Below, in pieces: positions 25,384 through 34,216 of a stretch of DNA of 64,000 nucleotides. Source of the stretch: JBEDUK01 sp963781595 (lineage in GTDB: Bacteria; Actinomycetota; UBA4738); contig CAWAGG010000006.1 in NCBI GenBank assembly GCA_963781595.1, positions 2,480,001 through 2,544,000 on the forward strand. Reading direction: 5' to 3'. The notes beneath the pieces are model-generated. The model was not told the DNA's origin. It saw only the letters and a program-made list of their open reading frames with translations, and did no database searches. Both the position numbers and the translations under genes were made by a program. Positions within the stretch are counted from its first letter, which is position 1. The number at the start of each line of letters is the position of its first letter.

Positions 25384-26330
25384 GACCGGTCCGATCCCGC
25401 GACGGGAGCGACCCGGCCCCACACCCGCTCGGCGGCCCGCGGCGACAGCGACACCATCAGGCGCCCGTAGCTCTTGCGTCCCTGCGGGTACACGCGCACC
25501 GCCTCGAGGAACCAGCGACGCGCTTCGCCGAACCGGCCGATCCGGGCCGCGCACACCCCCGCGACGTTCATGTAGTCGGCGACGATCTTCGGCTGGGTGG
25601 CCAGGATCGAGCCGTGGTGGTCGAGCATGTACCGGGTCGCGTCCAGCCGGACCGACGAGTAGTCACGACGATCATCGGGCACGTGGACGATCAGCAGCGG
25701 ATCGTCCGAGGCGACGATCCCCCAGCCGGTCGCGCGGCAATAGGAGACCAGTCGCAGCCCCAGGTCGGTGTTCTCGCTGTGCTGCAGGCCCGGTGCGTAC
25801 CCGCCGACCGCCTCGAACACCCCACGACGGACGGCGAACGTGCCGGCGAGGAAGACGCTCGATGGGTGGGTCGGCAACCCGTGATTCGAACTCGTTCGGA
25901 ACCCCGTGACCGCACCGTCGTCACCGAGGCTCGCCGCCGTGCAGGTCGCCACCGCGACCTCGGGATCGTCGAGCGCGGACATCAGGTGCTCGAGCCACCT
26001 CGGCCTGACCTCGTCGTCGCTGTCCAGGAACGTCACCACCCGCCCCGTCGAGACCGCCACACCCTTGTTCCGGGCCACCGAGACCCCGGACGACGCCTGG
26101 CGGATGTAGACGACCCGCGGGTCGCCCAGGGACAGCGCGGCGTCCCGCGTCGGGTCCGTCGATCCATCGTCGACGACCAGGACCTCCAGGTCCGTGAAGG
26201 TCTGATCGAGCACGGTCCGCAGGGCGCGAGGCAGTACCCTTGCCCGGTCGCGGGTCGGCACGATGACGGACACGGCCGGCGACGCCCGGCGGGCGGCTTC
26301 GACGGATCGAAGCATCGTCCCCATCGTCAC
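25380..26330 (-). CDS. Family 2 glycosyltransferase
   Basis: 316 residues, GTG start (GTGA overlap with the upstream gene). VSVIVPTRDRARVLPRALRT, LEVLVVDDGSTDPTRDAALS, GVSVARNKGVAVSTGRVVTF, LDSDDEVRPRWLEHL (DxD-like) and a C-terminal helix region resemble GT2 enzymes with an extra C-terminal tail of about 90 residues. The tail (AARIGRFGEARRWFLEAVR) looks like a short TPR-type helix pair. Substrate unknown. Confidence 0.86.
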   Translation of the reverse strand: MTMGTMLRSVEAARRASPAVSVIVPTRDRARVLPRALRTVLDQTFTDLEVLVVDDGSTDPTRDAALSLGDPRVVYIRQASSGVSVARNKGVAVSTGRVVTFLDSDDEVRPRWLEHLMSALDDPEVAVATCTAASLGDDGAVTGFRTSSNHGLPTHPSSVFLAGTFAVRRGVFEAVGGYAPGLQHSENTDLGLRLVSYCRATGWGIVASDDPLLIVHVPDDRRDYSSVRLDATRYMLDHHGSILATQPKIVADYMNVAGVCAARIGRFGEARRWFLEAVRVYPQGRKSYGRLMVSLSPRAAERVWGRVAPVAGSDRS

Positions 26331-27250
26331 GACCGCTCAGCCCCGCGGGACGTCAGCGAGAAGCGCACGTACCCCACACAGATCCCTGCCTCCCGCCCGG
26401 CGCGGACGACGCCGTTCCAACAGCGACGGCGCACCGCGTGCGCCGTGAACCTGACGACCTTGCCGGGATGCGCCCGAACGTCGACCCCGTGCTTCGCCCC
26501 GAACAGGGGCACCCCGAGCCCTTGACGGAACGCGGTGGCCGTCAGGGCACGCACGCCTCGCTGCGCCCTGCGATGCGCGACCCACAGCTCGGGATCGAAC
26601 GCGAACCGGAGGTCCCGAGCGCGCAGGAACCAGTCGGTGTCCTCTCCCCGCCCGACGAGCGCCTCGTCGAAGCCGCCCACCGCGTCGAACGCCTCACGTC
26701 GAACCGTCATGTTTCCGCCCAGCAGCGCCTCGGCCGTGCCGTCGGGCGCGGGCACCACCTCGGCGTCTCCCAACGAGCATCTCTCGCAGGTCCTCGGAGC
26801 GTCGCCGGGAACCCCGCGGTAGGGTCCGCCGACCCCGCTGAGGGCTGGATCCGCGGTCAGCGCGCGCGTCACGCGCTCGACGTAGTCCTCCGGCATCGAC
26901 TCGTCGTCGTCGATGAACGTCACCAGCGAACCTCGGGCGGCACGCGCCGCCGCGTTGCGCGTGGCCGCTGCGCCCCGGTGCGGCAGCCGTAGGTACTCGA
27001 CCCGGCACGGTGCGACCGCCGTGACCGCCGCGACGACCTCGCCGGTGGCGTCCGACGACCCGTCGTCGGCGACGATCACCTCGAAGCGCGCCGACGGGTA
27101 TCGCTGCGCGATCGCGCTCCGGAGGCACACGTCGAGGGTTCGCGCCCGGTTCCACGTCGGGATGACGATGGACACGAACGGACGCTCCGCGCCCGCGCCG
27201 CCGCCCATCGGTCGCGGCTCGAGGCCCCGTCGATCCATCGTGATGCTCAC
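26327..27250 (-). CDS. Family 2 glycosyltransferase
   Basis: 307 residues from GTG 27250, which overlaps the upstream stop as GTGA. VSIVIPTWNRARTLDVCLRS, EVIVADDGSSDATGEVV, GAAATRNAAARAARG, VTFIDDDESMPEDYV (DDD metal/donor site) and GGNMTVRREAFDAVGGFDE with GEDTDWFLRARD are all classic GT2 landmarks, including the C-terminal ED motif near the acceptor site. It acts in repeat-unit assembly. Donor and acceptor cannot be inferred. Confidence 0.88.
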   Translation of the reverse strand: MSITMDRRGLEPRPMGGGAGAERPFVSIVIPTWNRARTLDVCLRSAIAQRYPSARFEVIVADDGSSDATGEVVAAVTAVAPCRVEYLRLPHRGAAATRNAAARAARGSLVTFIDDDESMPEDYVERVTRALTADPALSGVGGPYRGVPGDAPRTCERCSLGDAEVVPAPDGTAEALLGGNMTVRREAFDAVGGFDEALVGRGEDTDWFLRARDLRFAFDPELWVAHRRAQRGVRALTATAFRQGLGVPLFGAKHGVDVRAHPGKVVRFTAHAVRRRCWNGVVRAGREAGICVGYVRFSLTSRGAERS

Positions 27251-28407
27251 GGCCGGCCCCCCGTCGCGATCAGGGCTGCTTCGCCCGCAAGCGTCCGGTA
27301 GAGCTCCGCGTACCGCGGCGCGACCGCGCGGACGTCGAACGTCGAACGGCATCGCGCCCGCCCGGCGTCGCCCATCGCCCGGCGGGACGCCGCATCGACC
27401 AGCACCCGCCCCAATGCATCAGCGAGGGCATGCTCGTCGCCCGGCGCCGCGAGCGATCCCGTCTGACCGTCGATCACGACCTCCGCAACGCCTCCGATCG
27501 CGTAGCCGACGACGGGCAGCCCCGACATGCCGGCTTCGATCACGCACCCGGGCATGCCCTCGGTCCTGCTCGTCACCAGCAGGACGTCCGACGCAGCCAT
27601 GAGGTCCCCCACATCCGATCGCGACCCGAGGACCAGGGCCCGGCCGGCCGTCGGATCCGCACGCACACGACCCTCGACATCCGTTCGGAGCGGGCCATCG
27701 CCGACCATGACCAACACCGCGCCGCCCGGCGTGACCCCCATGGCGCGCCTGGCGATCGTCAGGGCGGCGCCGGGGTCCTTCTCGTCGTTGAGCGCCCCGA
27801 CGAAGAGCACGATCGTCGTGTCGGCAGCGATGCCCAACGCCGCGCGTGTCTCCGCCCGGCTGCGCACCGCCGTCACGCGCTGGTGGTCGACAGCGTTCGG
27901 GATCGAGAGCGTCCGCCGGGGATCCAGGCCGAACGCTTCGATCGCCTCATTGCGGGTCGTCTCGGCGACGGCGATCGTCAGGTCCGCGCGGCGCATCAGC
28001 GCCGAATAGACGCGCCGCCGGGCTCGGCCAGCCATCCAGGCCGGGGTCGCTCCGACCCGCCGGTAGACGAGCCTCCCCGCGCCGTGGACCAGCACCGAGT
28101 ACTTCAGCGCCTCGCCCCCATGGGCCATGACCACGTGGGGCCGCCAGGAGCGGATCGCGTCGCGCAGGGCGAGCCCGGTGCGGACGTTCACACCGAGGAA
28201 CGGCACAAGGCCGCCGTTCGGCCCGGTCAAGGCCGTGGCTCCGCCGAACGGAGCCGGCGGGTTGCCGGCGTCGCGCATCACCGCGACGCGCTCCTCGATC
28301 CCCGGGTCGTCCATGACGCGGATCAGGTCCGCCACGAACATCTCGGCGCCCCGACGTTCGTTCGTCGATACCACGTGGAGCACGCGCAGCGGCGTCCCCT
28401 CACCCAT
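27247..28407 (-). CDS. Family 4 glycosyltransferase
   Basis: 386 residues from ATG 28407. LRVLHVVSTNERRGAEMFVA (N-terminal GT4), IVLFVGALNDEKDPGAALTI, VLVMVGDGPLRTDVEG, DVLLVTSRTEGMPGCVIEAG (donor-binding E-x7-E region) and VVGYAIGGVAEVV. The start overlaps the end of the previous GT4 by 8 bp. The sugar transferred is unknown. It belongs to a run of GT genes with no other functions interspersed. Confidence 0.87.
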   Translation of the reverse strand: MGEGTPLRVLHVVSTNERRGAEMFVADLIRVMDDPGIEERVAVMRDAGNPPAPFGGATALTGPNGGLVPFLGVNVRTGLALRDAIRSWRPHVVMAHGGEALKYSVLVHGAGRLVYRRVGATPAWMAGRARRRVYSALMRRADLTIAVAETTRNEAIEAFGLDPRRTLSIPNAVDHQRVTAVRSRAETRAALGIAADTTIVLFVGALNDEKDPGAALTIARRAMGVTPGGAVLVMVGDGPLRTDVEGRVRADPTAGRALVLGSRSDVGDLMAASDVLLVTSRTEGMPGCVIEAGMSGLPVVGYAIGGVAEVVIDGQTGSLAAPGDEHALADALGRVLVDAASRRAMGDAGRARCRSTFDVRAVAPRYAELYRTLAGEAALIATGGRP

Positions 28408-29581
28408 GCGCTCGCACCACCTCGTGGCCGCCGGCATGCGGCGACGCCACGGCCGTGCGATAGAAGGCCAGCATCCGTTCGACCACGCGGTCGATCGTGT
28501 AGCGCTCCTCGAACCGGGAACGCGCCCGGGCCGCTCGTCGCGCCGCCGCCGACGGGTCGGCGACGGTCCCCACGACGCCGGCGGCCACCAGGTCCGGCCG
28601 GCCGGCGGGCACGAGCGCGGCGCCTTCGGACCCGCCCACCGCCTCCCGGACCGCCGGGAGGTCCGTCGCCACGATCGGCGCCTCCAGGGCCATGGCCTCG
28701 AGGACCACCCCGGGCAATCCCTCCCACCGGGACGGCAGGACGAACACGTCCGCGGCTGCCAGCAGGTCCGCGACGTCGGACCGCGCTCCGAGCAGGGTGA
28801 CGTTCCCCTCGACGCCAAGGCCGCGCATCGCCGTACGGAGCTCAGGCGTCGCGCCGCCGTCGCGGCCCGCGATCAGCAGCGTCGCGCCGGGAAGGCGACG
28901 GAGCACCTCCGGCATCGCCTCGACCGCGACGTCGAGCCCCTTCTGGTGCTCGTGTCGCGCGGCGGCGAGGATCATCGGCCGATCGGGCGCGATGCCGAGC
29001 CGCTCGCGGACGTCGGCCCGCCGTTCGGCCGTGCGGACCCCGAGCGCCTTCGGGTCCCGACCGCGCGGGATCACCTCGATCCGCCCTGGCCGCAGCCGGA
29101 GCCGTTCGACCATCGCGCGGGCGACCTGCTCCGTGACCGCGTGGAAGCGCCGGACGAGGCGCGCGGTGATCGCGTCGGCGCCCCGCGCGGCGTCCAACCG
29201 CCAGCGGCGCATCCCCGGCGCACCGTAGTGCTCGGCGCCGTAGGCCTCGTTCACCAGGCTCGAGACGACCGGCACCCCGCACGAACGGGCCGCGACCCGG
29301 CCGATCACGTCGGCGTCGAAGAGCGTCGTGTGGACGACGTCGGGCCGGATCGACCGGATCGCGTCGCGACTCGCGCGCAGCCACCCGAGCCGGGTCCCGT
29401 CGGCCACCAGGGGCAGGACGCCGGCGCCGCCGTCTCGGAGCTCATCGTGCACGCCCGGCGTCTCCCGCAGGTAGCCAACGTCCAAGCGAACCCCGGCCGC
29501 CGTGTAGTGGCGCGCCATGGCCGCGAGCGACCGTTCGGCCCCACCTGCCGCGAGGCTGTCGATCAGGTACAGGACCTGCAC
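28400..29581 (-). CDS. Family 4 glycosyltransferase
   Basis: 393 residues from GTG 29581 (VQVLYLIDSLAAGGAERSLA), 5 nt after the stop of the upstream epimerase. A longer in-frame reading to 29641 lies inside that gene and is rejected. PMILAAARHEHQKGLDVAVE, ATLLIAGRDGGATPELRT and VFVLPSRWEGLPGVVLEAMA complete the GT4 signature. Role in repeat-unit synthesis at the inner membrane face. Confidence 0.86.
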   Translation of the reverse strand: MQVLYLIDSLAAGGAERSLAAMARHYTAAGVRLDVGYLRETPGVHDELRDGGAGVLPLVADGTRLGWLRASRDAIRSIRPDVVHTTLFDADVIGRVAARSCGVPVVSSLVNEAYGAEHYGAPGMRRWRLDAARGADAITARLVRRFHAVTEQVARAMVERLRLRPGRIEVIPRGRDPKALGVRTAERRADVRERLGIAPDRPMILAAARHEHQKGLDVAVEAMPEVLRRLPGATLLIAGRDGGATPELRTAMRGLGVEGNVTLLGARSDVADLLAAADVFVLPSRWEGLPGVVLEAMALEAPIVATDLPAVREAVGGSEGAALVPAGRPDLVAAGVVGTVADPSAAARRAARARSRFEERYTIDRVVERMLAFYRTAVASPHAGGHEVVRAHG

Positions 29582-29586
29582 GATCG

Positions 29587-30549
29587 CTACCCGGCCGCCC
29601 GTGCGCCGTTCGACGTCGCCGACCCGAGCCCCTCGAACCACCGGACGGTCCGCTCGAGACCGTCGGCGAAGTCCACGGCCGGGTCGAACCCCAGGTCCGT
29701 CGCGGCGGCCGAGATGTCGGCGCAGGTGTCGCGCACATCGCCCTGCCTCGGATCGGTGTGGATCGGGTCGACGCCCACCCCGATGATCCCTCGGAGGATG
29801 TCGAGCAGATCCATCAGCGAGTACGACCGGCCCCCGGCGACGTTGTACGCCTTCCCGGCGCAGGCGCTCGCGGGTGCCTGTGCGGCCAGCAGGTTCGCCC
29901 GGACCACGTCCTCGATGTAGGAGAAGTCCCTCGTCTGGCGCCCGTCACCGTGGATCTCGGGCGGCTCCGCTCGCCGGAGGGCATCGATGAAGATGGGGAT
30001 CACCGCCGCGTACATGCTCTCCGGATGCTGCCTCGGCCCGTAGACGTTGAAGTACCGGAGCGCGACCGTTTCCAGGCCGAACAGCTCCGTGAAGACCCGG
30101 CAGTACTGCTCGCCCGTGACCTTCGTGACCGCGTACGGCGAACGGGGCGACAGCGGTTCCGACTCGCTGGTCGGCATCACCTCGGCCCCGCCGTAGACCG
30201 AGGACGACGAGGCGAACACGACCCGCCGCACGCCCGCATCGCGCGCCGCGACGAGCAACCCGAGCGTTCCGGCCACGTTCACCCGGTCCGTCTCGAGGGG
30301 GTGCTCGACCGACCGGAGCACCGCTCGATGGGCCGCTTCATGGAAGACGAGCTCGCTCCCTTCCACCGCGCGGGCAAGCGCCGCTTCATCCCGTATGTCT
30401 GCTTCAACCAGGTTCGCGCTGGGGTGGATGTTGCGCTCGGACCCGGTCGACAGATCGTCGAGGACCCACACGTCCGCACCCTCGCTGACCAGGGCATCCA
30501 CGATGTGAGAGCCGATGAACCCGGCCCCTCCGGTGACGGTGACCTTCAT
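29587..30549 (-). CDS. NAD-dependent epimerase (UDP-glucose/GlcNAc 4-epimerase-like)
   Basis: 320 residues. VTVTGGAGFIGSHIVDALV (TGGAGFIGSH), LDDLSTGSERNI, FHEAAHRAVLRSVEHP, FASSSSVYGG (Ser), SPYAVTKVTGEQY (YxxxK), RYFNVYGPRQHP and FSYIEDVVRAN are the GalE/WbpP-type extended SDR motifs. It likely interconverts UDP-hexoses or N-acetylhexosamines. It is the first gene of the large minus-strand operon, so its upstream region (30550-30691) holds the operon promoter, shared divergently with the G8 protein gene. Confidence 0.88.
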   Translation of the reverse strand: MKVTVTGGAGFIGSHIVDALVSEGADVWVLDDLSTGSERNIHPSANLVEADIRDEAALARAVEGSELVFHEAAHRAVLRSVEHPLETDRVNVAGTLGLLVAARDAGVRRVVFASSSSVYGGAEVMPTSESEPLSPRSPYAVTKVTGEQYCRVFTELFGLETVALRYFNVYGPRQHPESMYAAVIPIFIDALRRAEPPEIHGDGRQTRDFSYIEDVVRANLLAAQAPASACAGKAYNVAGGRSYSLMDLLDILRGIIGVGVDPIHTDPRQGDVRDTCADISAAATDLGFDPAVDFADGLERTVRWFEGLGSATSNGARAAG

Positions 30550-30691
30550 CGTTCGTCTCCTTTCCCGTAGTCCTCGTCGATCACAGAGTTACTTCAAAGG
30601 TTCCACTCAAGTACTTAAATGCGGGGCCCTTACCGACCGATGGTTCATATAGCGCTCTCGTCGCACAACCTCGGACGAAAGGACTCGAACG
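30550..30691. promoter_or_regulatory. Divergent AT-richer intergenic region between two polysaccharide transcription units
   Basis: 142 bp separating divergent starts. It contains unusually A/T-rich stretches for this DNA (around 30589-30618) including the 8-bp palindrome AAGTACTT at 30609-30616, and AAAGGA at 30678-30683 ahead of the ATG at 30692. No convincing -35/-10 pair could be fixed by eye. Confidence 0.4.
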
Positions 30692-32275
30692 ATGAACAAC
30701 GAGCCCAGCAGCACCACCGAGGCTCAAGCGCAACACTCGGCACTCACCCGGAGGGACTTCCTCCGCGTCGCCGGCCTGACCGGCGCCGGCGCGTTCATCT
30801 GTCGTCCCGGAGGCGGTGGCACCCAGAGCCACCAGAGCCGCAAGAGCTCCGCAGAGCTCACCCCCTCCAAGGACAAGGTCCACACGATCAGCGGCTACGT
30901 CTCGGGCAACAAGATGGTCGTCGATCCCGGCACGGTCCTGCGGTTCGATCCGAACGCCAACACGACGGTCGAGCTGACGGGCAACCTCGTCGTCTACGGC
31001 CGGCTCGAGATGAAGCCGGCCTCGACCGACGTCGTCCACACGATCCGGTTCCTCAACATCGACGAGTCGAAGTTCGTCGGCGGCGGCATCGACGTCCTGG
31101 ACACCGACGTGGGCCTGTGGGTCATGAACAACGGCGCGCTCGACCTCGCGGGCCCCCGCCGCCAGCCCTGGAACCGGCTCGGCTACAGCGCCACATGGCT
31201 GCCGACCGACGAGCTGATCCTCACGCCGACGGCGGTCGGCGACTACTCGGGCTTCAAGTCCTTCAAGGCGGGCTCCCAGGTCCCACAGGTACCCGGGATG
31301 CCTGCCGCCGAGGTCCTCAACCTGACCCGCAACGTGCGGATCGAGGGCACGCCGAACGGGCGGGCCCACGTGTTCATCCTCTCGAACCAGCCTCAGCACA
31401 TCCGCCGCGTCGCTTTCCGCTACGTCGGTCCGCGGAAGAACGGCACCGTCGTGCTCGGCCGCTACGGCGTGCACTTCCACATGTGCAACAACGGCAGCGC
31501 CGGCTCGATGGTCACCGGCGTCGTCGTCCGCGACACCGGGTCGCACGCGTTCGTGCCCCACATGAGCAACGGCATCTCGTTCAAGCGGTGCATCAGCTAC
31601 AACACCCAAGAGGACGCGTACTGGTGGGACTACGGGACCCCCTCCGACGGCCTCCTGTACCAGGACTGCGTCGCCGCCAAGGTCCTCTCCGGAACCGAGG
31701 TCTACCGGTTGGCCGGCTTCGTCATGGGCCCGAGCACGCGGCAGGGCTCGAACCGGTGCATCAAGTGCGTGGCCGTCGGCGTCCAGGGCGACGTGAACTC
31801 CTCCGGGTTCATCTGGGACGAGGACAACGAGGGCGTCTGGGTGCACCAGGACTGCGTGGGTCACAACAACGTGATGGACGGCATCTTCACGTGGCAGAAC
31901 ACCGACAAGATCCACGACGTCGAACGGTTCATCGGCTACCGCAACGGCAAGGCGGGCATCGAGCACGGCGCCTACGTCAACTCCTACCAGTACTCCGACG
32001 CCATCGTGCAGGAGAACGGGTACGCCGGTTTCCTCGTCCACTCGCAGTCGGTCAAGGACTACTCACGCCCGCAACTGTTCACGCGGCCGACGGTCATCGG
32101 GAACGGCGTCACCAAGTACGGCATGGTGCTCGGCCTCGCGCCCGGCTTCCCGCCGCCGCCGCCCGGCCAGGGCTCGACCCCGTCGATCTGCACCAGCCCG
32201 AAGATTTCCGGGTGCCAGACGAACTACTACCAGCCGGACGGGCTCCCGATCTCCGACGTCCTGACGATCAAGTGA
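30692..32275 (+). CDS. Tat-exported G8/parallel beta-helix protein, CEMIP/TMEM2-like
   Basis: 527 residues. A twin-arginine signal (TRRDFLRVAGLTGAG, residues 19-33) directs export. Residues about 60-110 resemble a G8 domain (VHTISGYVSGNKMVVDPGT, then LVVYGRLEMKP). After a strand-rich middle, GRYGVHFHM at 256-264 and repeated VVVRDT/GISFKRCISYNTQEDAYWW blocks fit a right-handed parallel beta-helix. The G8 plus RYxxHFHM combination recalls CEMIP/TMEM2/PKHDL1 hyaluronan-degrading proteins (from memory, not searched). It could cut or bind the polysaccharide made next door. RBS AAAGGA precedes ATG 30692. Only plus-strand gene between the two minus-strand units. Confidence 0.72.
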   Translation: MNNEPSSTTEAQAQHSALTRRDFLRVAGLTGAGAFICRPGGGGTQSHQSRKSSAELTPSKDKVHTISGYVSGNKMVVDPGTVLRFDPNANTTVELTGNLVVYGRLEMKPASTDVVHTIRFLNIDESKFVGGGIDVLDTDVGLWVMNNGALDLAGPRRQPWNRLGYSATWLPTDELILTPTAVGDYSGFKSFKAGSQVPQVPGMPAAEVLNLTRNVRIEGTPNGRAHVFILSNQPQHIRRVAFRYVGPRKNGTVVLGRYGVHFHMCNNGSAGSMVTGVVVRDTGSHAFVPHMSNGISFKRCISYNTQEDAYWWDYGTPSDGLLYQDCVAAKVLSGTEVYRLAGFVMGPSTRQGSNRCIKCVAVGVQGDVNSSGFIWDEDNEGVWVHQDCVGHNNVMDGIFTWQNTDKIHDVERFIGYRNGKAGIEHGAYVNSYQYSDAIVQENGYAGFLVHSQSVKDYSRPQLFTRPTVIGNGVTKYGMVLGLAPGFPPPPPGQGSTPSICTSPKISGCQTNYYQPDGLPISDVLTIK

Positions 32276-33041
32276 CCGCCGCGAGGTCCGGGCCCGTCGC
32301 GCTCTGCCGTCGGGCCTTGGCTCGCGTCGCCGTCGCCAGCACGGATCCGGCCGCCGCGTCCCACCACGGGCGCCGGCGCCCCCCGTGGGTGCGCCGCACC
32401 CAGGCCACGTCAACGACCCGACGCCGATTGCCCTCGAGCCCTCGACGGAACGCCGCGAGCCGCGCGGGGTCCCACGCGTTCGTGTGGCTGCACACCGTCC
32501 AGACGCCGGGTGGGGTCGCGCGGAACCGCCACAGCTGCTGAGGGATCCAGAGCATCCCGTCGGGGTCGACGTACGGCGCCAAGCCGAACCCGTCGGAGAC
32601 GGTATCGATCCCGACGGACCTGGAGGCCCGGAGCGTCGCCGGGTCGAACGCGTGGTTCGGCGCGACGAACACCTCCGGCCGGAGCCCCTCTCGCTCGAAG
32701 ATCGCCATCGCTGCCCGTACCTTCGAGGTCTGCTCCTCCAGCGTGAGCCCGGCGAACTCGCTGCGACCATGCAGCCCGAGCACGCCGGGCTGGTCCGTCA
32801 CCGTCGCGTGCTGATACCCGTGCATCGCGACCGTCCAGCCGCGGGCCGCCCACACCCGCGCCCGCTCCCAGAACCCGTCGTCCTCGGGTGCGACCTCGAG
32901 GTGCGGATCCCGGTTGTCCGGCACGATCGCGAGGATCGGCCGCACGCCGGCGTCGACCAGCAGACGCTCGACCGGCTCCCAGCGTTCGAGGTCCATCGTC
33001 GGACACAGGTCGTCGAACCGCAGGAGGAACGCGGTCCTCAT
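32268..33041 (-). CDS. DUF2334-like polysaccharide deacetylase
   Basis: 257 residues. FLLRFDDLCPTMDLERWEPV carries the catalytic/metal Asp pair, PILAIVPDNRDPHL follows, then WTVAMHGYQHATV with the H-G-x-x-H metal site, and VFVAPNHAFDPATL. This is a CE4-like fold without a signal peptide. The start overlaps the end of wzt by 4 bp, and the stop overlaps the convergent G8 gene by 8 bp. Probably deacetylates a sugar during assembly; not proven. Confidence 0.78.
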   Translation of the reverse strand: MRTAFLLRFDDLCPTMDLERWEPVERLLVDAGVRPILAIVPDNRDPHLEVAPEDDGFWERARVWAARGWTVAMHGYQHATVTDQPGVLGLHGRSEFAGLTLEEQTSKVRAAMAIFEREGLRPEVFVAPNHAFDPATLRASRSVGIDTVSDGFGLAPYVDPDGMLWIPQQLWRFRATPPGVWTVCSHTNAWDPARLAAFRRGLEGNRRRVVDVAWVRRTHGGRRRPWWDAAAGSVLATATRAKARRQSATGPDLAAVT

Positions 33042-34216
33042 AGCCGGCTGGCCTCCCACGACGCCTCGACGTGCACCGGGGCCAGGCGCACCACGGCGAG
33101 CGGCCCCCCGTCGAGGTTCGGGCCGGCGACGTCGAAGTGCGCCGCCGGGTGCCACGAGAGCAACTCGGAACCGGTGCCGGTCGCGAACACGCCCACCCAC
33201 GCGTAGTAGCGACCCCGCGGCAGGGGGAGCCGCGCCACCGAGCACCGGATCTCGGTCTCGCCGGCCGCCAGGTGCACGTCTTTCGACAGTACGAAGATCG
33301 GTGTCGCCGGGCCCTCGCTCACGCCCACGTAGCAGATGCCGCTGCGCGGCCCGGGGCTGTCGACGACGACGCGGATGTCCATCGCGCCTTGGGTCCGCAC
33401 CATGTGGCCCTCCGCGGGCACCACCTCGGCCTTGACCAGTCGGACGATCCCCTCGCCCTCCGCGAGATACTCGGCGGCCTCCTCGATCACCCGCCGGTAT
33501 TCGGTCAGGGTCTCGCGAGCGGGGCCGTCGTGCTCCACGAGCCCCTGCCGCAGCCAGATCACGCGCGAGCAGAGCGACTCGACCGCGGCCAGGTCGTGCG
33601 AGACGAACACGACGGTCGTCCCCTGTCCGAGGACCGTCCGCATGCGGTCCAGGCACTTCTGCTGGAACGACGCGTCCCCGACCGCCAGCACCTCGTCGAC
33701 CAGCAGGATGTCCGGTTCGAGGAACGCCGCGATCGCGAACCCGAGCCGGGTCCACATCCCACTCGAGTAGAACTTGAGCTGGCGGTCGATCGCGTCCTCG
33801 AGCTCAGCGAAGGCCACGATCTCGTCGAAGCGCCGCATGACCTCCTTGCGGCGCAGCCCCAGGAGCGAACCCTGCAGCGCGATGTTCTCCCGGCCGGACA
33901 GATCGGGGTGGATCCCGGCCTTGACCTCGATCAACGCGCCGATCCGACCCTGGACGTCGACCCGGCCGGCGTACGGGTGCATCACCTTGGCGACGATCTT
34001 CAGCATCGTGGTCTTGCCGGACCCGTTGTTGCCGACGAGCCCGACGGCCGCGCCCGGTTCGACCACCATCGACACGTCGCGCAGGGCCCATCGCCAACCC
34101 TGGCTCCGCCGAGGATGCAGGACCCGGGCGAGCCGATCCCTGCCGAGCATCCGCTGGAAGTCGGCGCGGAACCGCTTCCAGATCTGCTCCGTGCGGATCG
34201 AGCCGTCAGGCAACAT
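33038..34216 (-). CDS. wzt: Polysaccharide ABC exporter ATPase (Wzt-like) with C-terminal glycan-binding domain
   Basis: 392 residues. VGLVGNNGSGKTTMLKIVAK (Walker A), KFYSSGMWTRLGFAIA (variant ABC signature), DILLVDEVLAVGDASFQQKC (Walker B with D-loop) and VVFVSHDLAAV (H-loop). Residues about 260-392 resemble the Wzt_C carbohydrate-binding module, which in other bacteria recognises the finished O-chain end. It forms an exporter with the adjacent Wzm and overlaps it by 11 bp. Energises export of undecaprenyl-linked polysaccharide. Confidence 0.88.
   Translation of the reverse strand: MLPDGSIRTEQIWKRFRADFQRMLGRDRLARVLHPRRSQGWRWALRDVSMVVEPGAAVGLVGNNGSGKTTMLKIVAKVMHPYAGRVDVQGRIGALIEVKAGIHPDLSGRENIALQGSLLGLRRKEVMRRFDEIVAFAELEDAIDRQLKFYSSGMWTRLGFAIAAFLEPDILLVDEVLAVGDASFQQKCLDRMRTVLGQGTTVVFVSHDLAAVESLCSRVIWLRQGLVEHDGPARETLTEYRRVIEEAAEYLAEGEGIVRLVKAEVVPAEGHMVRTQGAMDIRVVVDSPGPRSGICYVGVSEGPATPIFVLSKDVHLAAGETEIRCSVARLPLPRGRYYAWVGVFATGTGSELLSWHPAAHFDVAGPNLDGGPLAVVRLAPVHVEASWEASRL

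Noticed and set aside
30600..30660. Sigma-70-type promoter for the G8 protein
   Set aside because: TATAGC near 30655 resembles a -10 box, but no -35 sits at a proper spacing, so I only report the region as AT-rich.
30581..32041. Minus-strand open frame of 486 codons opposite the G8 protein
   Set aside because: The plus-strand product has a Tat signal and beta-helix pattern; the minus translation is Val/Asp/Arg-rich shadow.
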